64,000 nucleotides of DNA from Candidatus Micrarchaeota archaeon RBG_16_49_10 (GCA_001784635.1 MFRS01000003.1:30335-94334); one strand, 5' to 3'; positions 34,908 through 42,954 are shown, counted from the first letter of the stretch. A program made the numbers and translations. The notes: generated by a model from the sequence alone, not told the origin.

Positions 34908-35414
34908 ATGAGGAAAATTACGAAAAAGTATACCAAACCCAGAAGGCCTTGGGACAAGGAGAGGAATGAGGGGGAAAAGAAGTTGAAGATAAAGTATGGC
35001 CTGAGGAGAAAAAGGGAGATTTGGAAGGCCATCTCAATTCTGAGGAAATTCAGGAGCAGGGCCAGGGAGATAGCCGCAAAGAAGGACGCGGAAGCTGAGA
35101 AAATTCTCATAGACCACCTCAACAAGCTGGGTGTATTGGATGCGGAGGCGAAACTTAACAGCGTGCTCGGCCTGACGGTGGAGGATATCCTCAAAAGGAG
35201 GATGCAGACCGTCGTATTCGAAAAGGGCCTCGCAAACACGCAGAAGGAGGCCAGGCAGATGATAACTCATGGTCATATAGCTGTTGACAGCAGGAAATTT
35301 TTCTTCCCGAGCGCCCTTGTGACAAGGGACATGGAACCAAAAATATCCTATTATGGAGGCTTTTCCCCAAAGAGGGTAGAGAAGGCAGGTGAGGCTGGTG
35401 GCGAAGGAGCTTAA
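34908..35414 (+). CDS. rps4: Small-subunit ribosomal protein uS4
   Basis: 168 residues. MRKITKKYTKPRRPWDKER start and the S4 RNA-binding domain (QTVVFEKGLANTQKEARQMITHGHI) are clear. ATG 34908 lies 5 bases after the uS13 stop. Binds 16S rRNA early in assembly. The C-terminus ends in a short Gly/Glu-rich tail. Confidence 0.96.
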   Translation: MRKITKKYTKPRRPWDKERNEGEKKLKIKYGLRRKREIWKAISILRKFRSRAREIAAKKDAEAEKILIDHLNKLGVLDAEAKLNSVLGLTVEDILKRRMQTVVFEKGLANTQKEARQMITHGHIAVDSRKFFFPSALVTRDMEPKISYYGGFSPKRVEKAGEAGGEGA

Positions 35415-35841
35415 GAAAAAGGCTATAGAGAAGAAGTACGAGCTTAAGGCCGACAAAGAGGGTGTGTGGGGAGTGGCCCACATATTTTCGACGGCAAACA
35501 ACACCATAATCCATGTCACCGACCTGACTTGCGCCGAGACGATTTCAAAGTACTCCGGCGGGATGATCACCACGAAGGACAGGGAGAAAGGCAGCGCCTT
35601 CCCGGCGATGCAAGCCGCAAAGAAGGCCGCTGAGGAGGCGAAAGAGAAGGGTATAATCGGCGTCCACATAAGAGTGAGAGGAAAGGGGGGAAACAAGAAG
35701 AAGGCACCTGGCCAGGGAGCGCAACCGGCGATAAGGGCTTTGGCGAGGAGCGGCTTGAGGATTGGACTTATAGAGGATACGACACCCATACCGACCGACT
35801 CGATAAAGAGGAAGGGCGGCAGAAGGGGGAGAAGGGTATAA
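35398..35841 (+). CDS. rps11: Small-subunit ribosomal protein uS11
   Basis: 147 residues from GTG 35398 (giving MAKELKKK); a GTG at 35389 is also in frame. GVAHIFSTANNTIIHVTDLTGAE-type motif and RVRGKGGNKKKAPGQGAQPAIRALARSGL identify uS11. The start lies inside the end of rps4 (17-base overlap). Confidence 0.96.
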   Translation: MAKELKKKAIEKKYELKADKEGVWGVAHIFSTANNTIIHVTDLTCAETISKYSGGMITTKDREKGSAFPAMQAAKKAAEEAKEKGIIGVHIRVRGKGGNKKKAPGQGAQPAIRALARSGLRIGLIEDTTPIPTDSIKRKGGRRGRRV

Positions 35842-35852
35842 AAGGTGATTTT

Positions 35853-36464
35853 TTGAAGGTGAAGGTTACAGAAGTTGGGGATATGAACGCGAGTTTCGAA
35901 ATCGATGATATAACACCGGCTTTGGCCGGCGAACTAAGGCATATAATGATATCTGAGATGCCCACCATGGCCATAGAGGTCGTCGACTTCGCCAGAAACG
36001 AGGGTGTGCTGTGGAACGAGATAGTGGCGAATAGGCTGGGGTTGATCCCGTTGACGTACGATAAGAAGTACCACAACCTCAAGGAGGAGTGTAGTTGCAA
36101 AGGCAAGGGATGCTCCAAGTGCAGCGTGCACCTGGTGTTGAAGAAGAAGGGGCCTGCGGTGGTATACTCCAGCGACTTGAAAAGCTCGGACGACAAGGTG
36201 AAGCCCGTGTATGATAAAATACCAATCGCCGAGCTGGTGGAAAACCAGGAGATGGAATTTGAGGCTATCGCTGAGCTCGGCTTTGGTAAGGACCATGCCA
36301 AGTGGCAGGGCGCCGTGGTCGGCTATGAGGAGAGCAAGGGCAAATACTCGTTCTTCGTGGAGAGTGTCTGCGGCCTGAGCGCGAAGGACATCGTGGTCAT
36401 GTCCTTGGAGATATTGCAGACGAAGCTGGACGACTTCTCCTCGGACGTAGGGAAATTAAAATAG
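35853..36464 (+). CDS. rpoD: DNA-directed RNA polymerase subunit D
   Basis: 203 residues, the alpha-like assembly subunit (with L). ALAGELRHIMISEMPTMAIEVVDF, NEIVANRLGLIPLTYD and HVKWQG-like HAKWQGAV are diagnostic. The central cysteines CSCKGKGCSKC look like a metal site, which in some archaeal and eukaryotic D subunits holds a FeS cluster. Probable TTG start at 35853 (GTG 35859 possible). Confidence 0.96.
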   Translation: MKVKVTEVGDMNASFEIDDITPALAGELRHIMISEMPTMAIEVVDFARNEGVLWNEIVANRLGLIPLTYDKKYHNLKEECSCKGKGCSKCSVHLVLKKKGPAVVYSSDLKSSDDKVKPVYDKIPIAELVENQEMEFEAIAELGFGKDHAKWQGAVVGYEESKGKYSFFVESVCGLSAKDIVVMSLEILQTKLDDFSSDVGKLK

Positions 36465-36494
36465 CTAATCCTATAGTTATAATTTAGTGGCAAA

Positions 36495-36608
36495 GCAGGG
36501 GTAGCCAAGCGGCCAACGGCGCAGGTTCTTTGGATGTGAGACTTAAGATAGCCGTTTGGGATATCCTGTCCCTTAGTGGGTTCGAGAGTTCAAATCTCTC
36601 CCCCTGCA
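36495..36608 (+). tRNA. tRNA-Leu(TAA), probably with two introns flanking the anticodon loop
   Basis: Acceptor GCAGGGG/CCCCTGC, discriminator A; D-stem GCC/GGC; long variable arm CCC-TTAGT-GGG; T-arm GAGAG-TTCAAAT-CTCTC. The only way I find to form a leucine anticodon loop is CTTAAGA (36542-36548) with stem GCAGG (36521-36525) and CCTGT (36565-36569), leaving 16 surplus bases on each side (36526-36541 and 36549-36564). One-intron readings give CTT, CAT or GAT, which do not fit a type II tRNA. Confidence 0.75.
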
Positions 36609-36609
36609 T
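36569..36609 (+). repeat. 41-base direct repeat, copy 1 (tRNA-Leu 3' part)
   Basis: The last base of the anticodon stem, variable arm, T-arm, acceptor 3' strand and one trailing T of this tRNA-Leu are identical to 36702-36742 in the next tRNA-Leu. The 5' halves differ, so this reflects gene duplication or gene conversion between isoacceptors. Confidence 0.9.
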
Positions 36610-36655
36610 ATATCCCCAAAAGTATAAGATTTGGTATTTCTGTTATTTTTAACAG

Positions 36656-36741
36656 GCAGGGGTCGGATAGCATGGCCAATTCCGTTAGGTTCAGAGCCTA
36701 ATCCCTTAGTGGGTTCGAGAGTTCAAATCTCTCCCCCTGCA
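36656..36741 (+). tRNA. tRNA-Leu(CAG), no intron
   Basis: Acceptor GCAGGGG/CCCCTGC, discriminator A. The anticodon arm TTAGG-TTCAGAG-CCTAA gives CAG. The variable arm and T-arm are identical to the upstream tRNA-Leu. Located 47 bases downstream of it on the same strand. Confidence 0.93.
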
Positions 36742-36742
36742 T
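36702..36742 (+). repeat. 41-base direct repeat, copy 2; 3' end also repeated at 37393-37404
   Basis: Second copy of the repeat described for 36569-36609. Its last 12 bases, CTCCCCCTGCAT (36731-36742), appear a third time at 37393-37404, without the rest of the tRNA, on the far side of the MFS gene. This is the geometry of an attachment-site duplication. Confidence 0.8.
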
Positions 36743-36767
36743 CTATTCTGTAGTTAAATCTCTTATT

Positions 36768-37319
36768 TTATTCCTTAATTCTGAGAAGCAGTAATGTTCC
36801 AACTAGATAAAATAATGAACAAAAATAAAATATTAATTTGAACCCAAATTTACCGATTAAAAACCCACCAAGAATTACTGCCAAACCAGCAAATATACCA
36901 ACTATTGCATTGTATTTTCCAATATTAAGCCCTCTCGTTGTTTTTTCTGTAATATCTCCGAGAAATGAAAGTTCAGAAGTGCCATATATGGAAGAAATTA
37001 TACCGTTAAGCACCTGAAGTGCAAACAACTGCCAGAGGGAATTAATGATGGTGTAAAGAAAGACTGTTAAGGCCGATATAAAACCACTAGCTATTAAAAA
37101 AGGCTTTCTTCCAAATTTATCTGAATATTTACCGCCAAAATATGATGTCGACGCTTGTGCTATCGTCATCAGACCAACAGATATACCAAAATTTTCAATA
37201 CTCCCGCCCATTTTTTCTATGAAAAGAAAATAGAATGAGCCAAATAAACCAGCAGCAAAATAGACGATAGAATTTGATAATATGAAAGCCTTCAAATTTA
37301 GATTGCCCTGTTCTTCCAT
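36768..37319 (-). CDS. Half-size MFS transporter (six membrane helices)
   Basis: 183 residues, about half a major facilitator. It shows the N-terminal-half signature: helix 1, then the loop 2-3 motif GGKYSDKFGRKPFLIASG, and six hydrophobic segments, ending LLLLRIKE. Either a natural six-helix protein that dimerises or a truncated transporter. It is strikingly A/T-rich and is bounded by tRNA-Leu and a copy of the tRNA 3' end, which suggests acquisition by transfer. Substrate unknown. Confidence 0.75.
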   Translation of the reverse strand: MEEQGNLNLKAFILSNSIVYFAAGLFGSFYFLFIEKMGGSIENFGISVGLMTIAQASTSYFGGKYSDKFGRKPFLIASGFISALTVFLYTIINSLWQLFALQVLNGIISSIYGTSELSFLGDITEKTTRGLNIGKYNAIVGIFAGLAVILGGFLIGKFGFKLIFYFCSLFYLVGTLLLLRIKE

Positions 37320-37392
37320 AAGGTTTAATAATTCTTTGAAAATAAATAAAAACCGATAAATTATTGTGAGATTTAACTGTAATTGAAGCGCA

Positions 37393-37404
37393 CTCCCCCT
37401 GCAT
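37393..37404 (+). repeat. Orphan copy of tRNA-Leu 3' end (possible att site)
   Basis: CTCCCCCTGCAT, identical to the end of the two tRNA-Leu genes, lies 651 bases from the second one with the MFS gene between. No integrase is present. A 12-base match can arise by chance, but the position beside the matching tRNA makes a site duplication plausible. Confidence 0.4.
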
Positions 37405-37434
37405 TTTTTAATACTGAAAATTAGAAATTAAGTT

Positions 37435-37731
37435 ATGAACAAAAAAATCCTTATCCCGATAGTCTTGCTGATAGCGATTGCCGTTTATTTTGTGTCGGCC
37501 ACTATATACGGTTCATACGTCAAAGAGAAGGAAGATAGACTGCAATACTGTGAAACTGATTTGGATTGTATAAAGAGCCCTTGCTGCTATTCCTGCAACA
37601 CCATAGCGTATGCCAATTATCTAAAGGAAAGGGGCGGGGTAAGGCTTAATTGTATGCAGGTGGCTTGCCACAAAGAGTTTGGCTGCAGTTGTGTTGACAA
37701 CAAATGCGTGCCGAATGGGGATGCGTTTTGA
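37435..37731 (+). CDS. Small membrane-anchored cysteine-rich protein
   Basis: 98 residues. One N-terminal membrane segment (about 5-25), then an outside domain with eight cysteines: CETDLDCIKSPCCYSC, then CMQVACHKEFGCSCVDNKC. The C-x-D-x-D-C ... C-x-C-V-x-N-x-C pattern resembles small disulfide or metal-binding domains found repeatedly on archaeal surfaces. Function unknown. Starts about 30 bases after the orphan tRNA end. Confidence 0.7.
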   Translation: MNKKILIPIVLLIAIAVYFVSATIYGSYVKEKEDRLQYCETDLDCIKSPCCYSCNTIAYANYLKERGGVRLNCMQVACHKEFGCSCVDNKCVPNGDAF

Positions 37732-38023
37732 TTAGCCGTTTACTTTCCATAAAAACTGGCCTTAATTTTAAAGCTAAAACAATAGCCTTTCTCCTAATCT
37801 ACCTAACAAGAGTCTGAACAGAGTAGAGAATTAATCCTTTATTTCTTTTCCTTTTTCTTGAATTTTGCGAAAAACTTCTTGAAACACATGGAATATAATT
37901 TGCCGTCCCGGTAAATAAGTTTTTCCGGCTTCGGGAAAAGTGAGAGTACGCCGGTAGGGGAGATAACAGAAATAAGCTCTAAAATTTAAATATTAACCCG
38001 AAAGAAGTATGTAGGTTTTGGTT
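37732..38023. other. Intergenic stretch with no confident gene
   Basis: About 290 bases. The right end (37975-38000) is A/T-rich with TTTAAATATTAA, a plausible TATA region for aIF2-alpha. On the minus strand about 48 codons are open (ending ...FAKFKKKEKK at about 37849) without a normal start codon, possibly a gene remnant. Nothing else is seen. Confidence 0.4.
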
Positions 38024-38800
38024 ATGGTAAGGAAAAGGGGCTTTCCGGATGAGGGTGAGGTCGTAATAGTCACCATAAGGGACATAACCCCCTACTCCGC
38101 ATCCTGCGTGTTGGACGAGTACCCAGGGAAGGAGGGGATGATCCACATCTCAGAGGTCTCCGGGAAGTGGGTCAGGGACATAAAGAAGATTGTGAAGAAG
38201 GACAAGAAGTATTCCGCAAGGGTCTTGAAGGTTGACGAGTCGAATGGCCACATAAACCTCAGCCTTAAGAGGCTTTCCAAGAAGAACAAGGAGCAGAAGC
38301 TTCAGGAGTACAAGAACGAGGAGAAGGCGGAGAAGATACTGGAGGAGATGGGAAAGAAGCTTGGCTTGAAGTTGGACGATGCCTACAAGAAGTTCGGCTT
38401 CGACCTGCAGGAAAAGTTCGGTACCCTCTTCAAGGCCTTCGAGGAGGGTTTCCAATCCCCGGACGTCTTGGTAAAGAGAGGCGTGGACAGGAAGATAGCC
38501 GAGGTTATCCATGAGGTCGCAAAAGTCTCCATACAGAAGAAGAAGGTCAAGCTGAAGGCCGTTGTGGAAATCAAGTCGTTTTCCGGCGATGGGATAGAGA
38601 AGTTGAAGGAGTACTTCAAAGAGCTGAACAAGGATGGCAAGCTGGAAATAAAATATATTAGCGCGCCAAAGTATAGTGTAGAGGTAGTGACCGACAATCC
38701 GAAGTCCGAAAAGAAGTTGCTGAAGGACCGCCTTACGAATTCAGCGGAGAACTTGAAGGATATGGAGGTAACCTTTAGGATAGCAGGTGAGAAGCAATGA
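38024..38800 (+). CDS. eif2a: Translation initiation factor aIF2 subunit alpha
   Basis: 258 residues. N-terminal S1/OB domain (FPDEGEVVIVTIRDITPYSASCVLDEY; GMIHISEVSGKWVRDIKK), helical middle and C-terminal alpha/beta domain. Part of the aIF2 trimer that brings initiator tRNA. ATG 38024 preferred over a TTG two codons earlier. In many archaea Nop10 lies between this gene and the PAC2 gene; here they overlap directly by 4 bases and no Nop10 is present. Confidence 0.95.
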   Translation: MVRKRGFPDEGEVVIVTIRDITPYSASCVLDEYPGKEGMIHISEVSGKWVRDIKKIVKKDKKYSARVLKVDESNGHINLSLKRLSKKNKEQKLQEYKNEEKAEKILEEMGKKLGLKLDDAYKKFGFDLQEKFGTLFKAFEEGFQSPDVLVKRGVDRKIAEVIHEVAKVSIQKKKVKLKAVVEIKSFSGDGIEKLKEYFKELNKDGKLEIKYISAPKYSVEVVTDNPKSEKKLLKDRLTNSAENLKDMEVTFRIAGEKQ

Positions 38801-39600
38801 CGACATACATAAAAACTATTGGGGAGCTCCCGAAGCTCAAAGACCCGATATTCATTGAGGGTTTGCCCGGAGTAGGGAATATAGGGAGGATAGCAGTCGG
38901 CTACCTCATAGAGCAGCTTAAGACTGTCAAATTCGCGGAGTTGTTCTCCGATCACTTCATGCCCTTCGTGCTCATCCACCAGAGCTCGGCCGTCCATGTC
39001 CTGAAGAACGAGTTTTTCTATTGGAAGGCCGAAAAGGAAGGGCAGAACGACATTATATTCTTCGTGGGGGACAGCCAGAGCATAGACCCCGCCGGCCACT
39101 ACGAGATAGTCGAAGAGGTTCTGAATTTCATAGAGAAGCTGGGTGTGAAGCAGGTTGTCACTACAGCCGGTTTGAGCGTGGGAGAGGAGAGCAAGGACGA
39201 GGCTGTGATAGGCGTGGTGAGCGACCCTCCTCTCAAGGAAAGGTACTCGAATTTGGGGATTGACTTCGACAGCGGCAGCAAAATCGGGACAATAATAGGG
39301 GCCTCTGGCCTTTTCCTGGGGCTGGGAAGATATAGGGGAATGGAAGGTATTTGCCTTCTTGGCGAGACATCGAACTTGCCTGAGATACCGGATCCGAAGA
39401 CGGCCGAAAACGTCCTGAAGATATTGGTCAAGATGCTCAATCTGGAGATAAATCTGGCCGAACTTGAGGAGAAGATAAAGGAAATGAAGAAGTTCATGAA
39501 GAAGATAGAGAGCGTCCAGACAAAGGCCTTGGCGCAGATGTTTTCCGATCAGATGAAGCAGAAGTCGGGAGAGGGCGAAGAGCTTAAATATATTGGCTGA
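38797..39600 (+). CDS. Proteasome assembly chaperone family (PAC2) protein
   Basis: 267 residues. PIFIEGLPGVGNIGRIAVGYLIEQL start, GDSQSIDPAGHYEIVEEVLNF and TIIGASGLFLGLG are typical of archaeal PAC2/PbaB-like proteins, homologous to eukaryotic proteasome assembly chaperones. The C-terminal 50 residues are a Lys/Glu-rich coiled coil. Overlaps the aIF2-alpha gene by ATGA. Confidence 0.88.
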   Translation: MTTYIKTIGELPKLKDPIFIEGLPGVGNIGRIAVGYLIEQLKTVKFAELFSDHFMPFVLIHQSSAVHVLKNEFFYWKAEKEGQNDIIFFVGDSQSIDPAGHYEIVEEVLNFIEKLGVKQVVTTAGLSVGEESKDEAVIGVVSDPPLKERYSNLGIDFDSGSKIGTIIGASGLFLGLGRYRGMEGICLLGETSNLPEIPDPKTAENVLKILVKMLNLEINLAELEEKIKEMKKFMKKIESVQTKALAQMFSDQMKQKSGEGEELKYIG

Positions 39601-39619
39601 CTTCTAATTTAGTGATACA

Positions 39620-40207
39620 ATGGCTGAAGAAGAAACCCTCATACCGAAGCAAGAATACCTGTCCGCCGGGATACACATCGGCATGAAATCAAAGACGAAG
39701 GACATGGAGAAGTTCGTCTACAAGGTCAGGGAGGATGGGTTGGCTGTTCTGAATCTCAAGCTTCTGGACGAGAGGCTGGGTATTGCCGCCAATTTCCTTG
39801 CCGGTATGAAAAGAGTTTTGGTCGTCGGCAGGAGGCCAATAGTGCACGAGGCTATAAAAAAGTTTTCCGAGGCGACCGGCAACGAATACATAAAAGGGAG
39901 GTTCATGCCTGGAACCTTAACTAATCCCAATTACAGCAGTTTCACGGAGCCGGATGCGGTATTGATAACGGACCCCGTGACAGACAAACAGGCCCTAAAG
40001 GAGGCCACTGACATGAGGATACCTGTGGTCGCGCTGGTGGGCACATCAAACGAAACCAGAGGCATTGACTTTATAGTCCCCTGCAACAATAAAGGGAAAA
40101 AGTCCCTAGCGATAGTGTACTGGGTTTTGGCCAAGGAAATTTCGAAAAAGAGGGGAAAAGATTTCAATTATACCCTAAATGATTTCATAGGCGAGGAAGA
40201 AGGTTAG
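39620..40207 (+). CDS. rps2: Small-subunit ribosomal protein uS2
   Basis: 195 residues. LSAGIHIGMKSKTKDMEKFVYKVREDGLAVLNL, GRFMPGTLTNP and DPVTDKQALKEATDMRIPVVAL identify uS2. Ends with an acidic tail (EEEG). 20 bases after the PAC2 stop. Confidence 0.97.
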   Translation: MAEEETLIPKQEYLSAGIHIGMKSKTKDMEKFVYKVREDGLAVLNLKLLDERLGIAANFLAGMKRVLVVGRRPIVHEAIKKFSEATGNEYIKGRFMPGTLTNPNYSSFTEPDAVLITDPVTDKQALKEATDMRIPVVALVGTSNETRGIDFIVPCNNKGKKSLAIVYWVLAKEISKKRGKDFNYTLNDFIGEEEG

Positions 40208-40246
40208 TTTATTTAAACCAAAAAGATATAATAATTCTTGATAGGT

Positions 40247-40792
40247 ATGCTACTTTGGGTGCTGGTGGTTCTGGGTCTGGTAGCCTTCGTCTTTATCTAC
40301 TACATAAACAGGATACTGATACTCTCGAACAGGATAGAGAACTCCAGGTCGCAGATAGACGTCCAGCTCAAGAAAAGGGCTGACCTTGTGCCAAACCTCG
40401 TGGAGACGGTAAAGGGGTACATGAAGCATGAGAAGGGTGTGATGGAGAAGGTCACAAAGGCCAGGGAGAACATGCTAAAGGCCAAGACCACAGAGGAGAT
40501 GGACAAGGCCGACAAGTCACTTGCCGGGGCTTTGAAGACGGTCTTCGCCATAGCCGAGAACTACCCCAACCTGAAGGCGAACGAGAATTTCATGATGCTC
40601 CAGGAAGAGCTTTCTGGGATAGAGAACAAGATAGCTTATGCCAGGCAGAGCTATAACGACTCGATACTGTTGCTGAACACGCTAGTCTCTACTTTCCCCG
40701 GAGTGGTTTTCGCAGCTTTGTTGGGCAAGAGGAAGAGCAAGTACTTGGAGATAGAGGAGAAGGAGAAGAAGCCTGTAAAAGTCGAGTTCTAA
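40247..40792 (+). CDS. lemA: LemA-family membrane protein
   Basis: About 181 residues. One N-terminal membrane helix, then a long helical domain: NRIENSRSQIDVQLKKRADLVPNLVETVKGYMKHEKGVMEKVTKAR is the LemA signature. The function is poorly known; the protein is widespread next to htpX, as here (10-base gap), and probably works with that protease in membrane protein quality control. TTG 40238 is an alternative start. Confidence 0.93.
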   Translation: MLLWVLVVLGLVAFVFIYYINRILILSNRIENSRSQIDVQLKKRADLVPNLVETVKGYMKHEKGVMEKVTKARENMLKAKTTEEMDKADKSLAGALKTVFAIAENYPNLKANENFMMLQEELSGIENKIAYARQSYNDSILLLNTLVSTFPGVVFAALLGKRKSKYLEIEEKEKKPVKVEF

Positions 40793-40802
40793 GTTGAAAG
40801 GA

Positions 40803-41696
40803 ATGAGAAAGGCCAACATCCAAGACGAAATAGCCGTTAATAAGTTGAAGTCGGCTGTTTTGATAGTCTTCGTGGTACTGTTTTTGCTGTTCATAGGCTG
40901 GGTTCTCGGGGAGGTGTACGACCCTACGATGGCCTATTTCTTTTTGGCCTTGGCGGGTATTTTCTCATTTTTCTTCGTGTTCTACTCCTACTACAACAGT
41001 GACAAGATTGTCTTGAGGAGTGTTAAGGCGAGGCCTGCCAACAAAAAGGAGCATGCCTACCTCATGAACGTTGTCGAGGGTCTTGCGATAGCCGCGAAGA
41101 TACCGGTCCCGCGGATTTATGTAATGGAGACGGATGCGATAAACGCCTTTGCGACAGGGAGGAACCCAGAGAACAGCGTGATATGCGTCACGACGGGCAT
41201 GATGAAAAAGCTAAACAGGAGTGAGATAGAGGGGGTAATAGCCCATGAAATGTCACACATCCAGAACTACGACATAAGGTTCGCTACCCTGGTTGCGGTT
41301 TTGGTGGGCATTGTTGTCATCCTGAGCGATATGTTCAGGAGGAATTTGTGGTTTTCCAGGGGGTCGAGGGAGGAGAAGGAAAGCTCGTCCTCTGTGCTGT
41401 TAATTGTGGGTATCATCTTCGCTCTGCTGGCTCCGATTTTCGTTAAAATCGTTCAATTGGCCATATCAAGAAAGAGGGAGTTCCTGGCCGATGCAAGCGG
41501 TGCCTACCTCACAAGATACCCTGAAGGGTTAGCATCGGCTCTTGAAAAGATTGCGAAGGAGGAGGGAATTATCAAAGTCAATGGGGCTGTGGCTCCTTTG
41601 TTCATCTCTAACCCTCTAAAAGCCAGGCAGATCTCTAACCTCTTCTCAACACACCCACCTATAGAGGAGAGGATAAAGGTATTAAGGGGTATGTAG
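40803..41696 (+). CDS. htpX: HtpX-like membrane zinc metalloprotease
   Basis: About 297 residues. Two N-terminal membrane helices, the zinc-binding AHEMSHIQNYDI (HExxH), two further helices, then the distal Glu in RKREFLADASGAYL. Cleaves damaged or misfolded membrane proteins. Paired with lemA. ATG 40803 or TTG 40794. Confidence 0.94.
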   Translation: MRKANIQDEIAVNKLKSAVLIVFVVLFLLFIGWVLGEVYDPTMAYFFLALAGIFSFFFVFYSYYNSDKIVLRSVKARPANKKEHAYLMNVVEGLAIAAKIPVPRIYVMETDAINAFATGRNPENSVICVTTGMMKKLNRSEIEGVIAHEMSHIQNYDIRFATLVAVLVGIVVILSDMFRRNLWFSRGSREEKESSSSVLLIVGIIFALLAPIFVKIVQLAISRKREFLADASGAYLTRYPEGLASALEKIAKEEGIIKVNGAVAPLFISNPLKARQISNLFSTHPPIEERIKVLRGM

Positions 41697-41740
41697 CATA
41701 AACATCTTTTTTTAATCTTTGAATCAGAATAGTATTCTTT

Positions 41741-42085
41741 ATGTCCCTGGACAAGATTTCCGAATACCAGAAGGCTTTCGACGAAAGACACTTCAAAAAT
41801 TGGAATGAAAGCGCGGACAAACTTGAATTTTTGCAGAGTATGGTGGTCGCTCTGGTGGGAGAGATAGGGGAATTCGCGAATGTTGTGAAGAAGGCTGTTA
41901 GGGAAAAGAAAACGCTCGGTAATGAAGTTAGCGGTGAGGTGTTGGGGAAGTTGCGGGAGGAGTTGACTGACTGCTTCATTTACATAGTGATTTTGGCCAA
42001 CCGTCTGGGGATGGACTTGGAAAAGGAGTACTACAGGAAAATGAAGGTCAATGAAAAGAGGTTCGAAAAGTATAGGGTGGGTTGA
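41741..42085 (+). CDS. MazG-like nucleotide pyrophosphohydrolase
   Basis: 114 residues, a single all-alpha NTP-PPase domain. The catalytic E-x-x-E ... E-x-x-D arrangement is seen in ALVGEIGEFANVVKK and LREELTDCFIYIVILA. Family members hydrolyse nucleoside triphosphates (house-cleaning or dCTP/dUTP). Overlaps trmI by TGATG. Confidence 0.85.
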   Translation: MSLDKISEYQKAFDERHFKNWNESADKLEFLQSMVVALVGEIGEFANVVKKAVREKKTLGNEVSGEVLGKLREELTDCFIYIVILANRLGMDLEKEYYRKMKVNEKRFEKYRVG

Positions 42086-42819
42086 TGAAAAGGTTGCTGT
42101 TAAACAAGAGGGGTTCCTATCTCGTCAATTTTTTTGAGGGTGTTTTAAGGATTGCAGATGGGGAAATACCCCTTAAAGAGCTTGAGAAGAAGAATCCTGG
42201 TGAAAAAATCAAGACGCACAAAGGTGTTGAGTTCACGGTGGTAGAGCCAAGCTCCATCGACCTTATGGGGAAGATGAAAAGGGCGGCTCAAATCATAACG
42301 TCCAAGGATGCGTCCTTAATCTTGGGTCAGACTGGGATAGCGTCTGACAGCCTCATAATAGACGTCGGCTCGGGGTCCGGTTTTCTGGCGATATTCCTTG
42401 CTAAGTACTGTGATAAGGGGAAGGTAATAACTTACGAAAGGAGCTCGGACTTCGTGGATATTGTCAAGAAAAATGTGGATTTCATGGGCCTAAAAAACGT
42501 TGTGGTTAAAGAGAGGGACGTCCTGAAGAAGTTTTTTGATGAGAAGGCTGCTGATTTAGTAACGCTAGACATGATGGGTGCCGAAAAAATCGTCAAAAAA
42601 TGCCACAAAATCTTGAAGCCGGGGGGCTGGCTGGTAATCTATTCCCCTCATATAGAGCAGGTTGGGAAAGTGAGTGTTGAGATTGAAAACAATGACTTCA
42701 CGCAAGTCAGGACAATCGAGTGCATAATAAGGGAATGGAAGTCGGATCATGGGTATACAAGACCGAAAACCAAGGGTTTGATGCATACAGGCTGGCTTAC
42801 TTTTGCACGAAAAATTTAA
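42085..42819 (+). CDS. trmI: tRNA (adenine-N1)-methyltransferase TrmI
   Basis: 244 residues. Short N-terminal beta domain, then class I MTase with IIDVGSGSGFLAIFLAKY, TYERSSDF, and DLVTLDMMGAEKIVKKCHKILKPGGWLVIYSPHIEQV. It forms m1A at position 57/58 of tRNA, as a tetramer. The C-terminal HTGWLTFARK is family-typical. The start overlaps the preceding stop. Confidence 0.92.
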   Translation: MKRLLLNKRGSYLVNFFEGVLRIADGEIPLKELEKKNPGEKIKTHKGVEFTVVEPSSIDLMGKMKRAAQIITSKDASLILGQTGIASDSLIIDVGSGSGFLAIFLAKYCDKGKVITYERSSDFVDIVKKNVDFMGLKNVVVKERDVLKKFFDEKAADLVTLDMMGAEKIVKKCHKILKPGGWLVIYSPHIEQVGKVSVEIENNDFTQVRTIECIIREWKSDHGYTRPKTKGLMHTGWLTFARKI

Positions 42820-42855
42820 AAGAAGGGAAAACTAATCTTCTATAAGGTGTATTTG

Positions 42856-42945
42856 ATGGCAAAAATGTTTGAAGGGAAAAAGAAATGGATGGTTCTTATA
42901 ACCATTGTGCTTTTGTTGGTTGCGATTTTTTTGTTCTTTTTTTAA
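42856..42945 (+). CDS. Possible 29-residue single-helix membrane protein
   Basis: Starts MAKMFEGKKKWMVLITIV and ends in a run of Phe: a basic N-terminus followed by one 18-residue membrane helix. An AAGGTG motif lies 6 bases before the ATG. Size and build match small membrane proteins such as those attached to larger complexes, but it could be fortuitous. It sits between trmI and tRNA-Pro. Confidence 0.4.
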   Translation: MAKMFEGKKKWMVLITIVLLLVAIFLFFF

Positions 42946-42954
42946 AGCGATGAG

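Noticed and set aside
36495..36608. Reading the first tRNA-Leu as tRNA-Lys(CTT) or tRNA-Met(CAT) with one intron
   Set aside because: The long variable arm and acceptor identity with the neighbouring tRNA-Leu(CAG) demand a leucine type II tRNA; only the two-intron reading gives a leucine anticodon.
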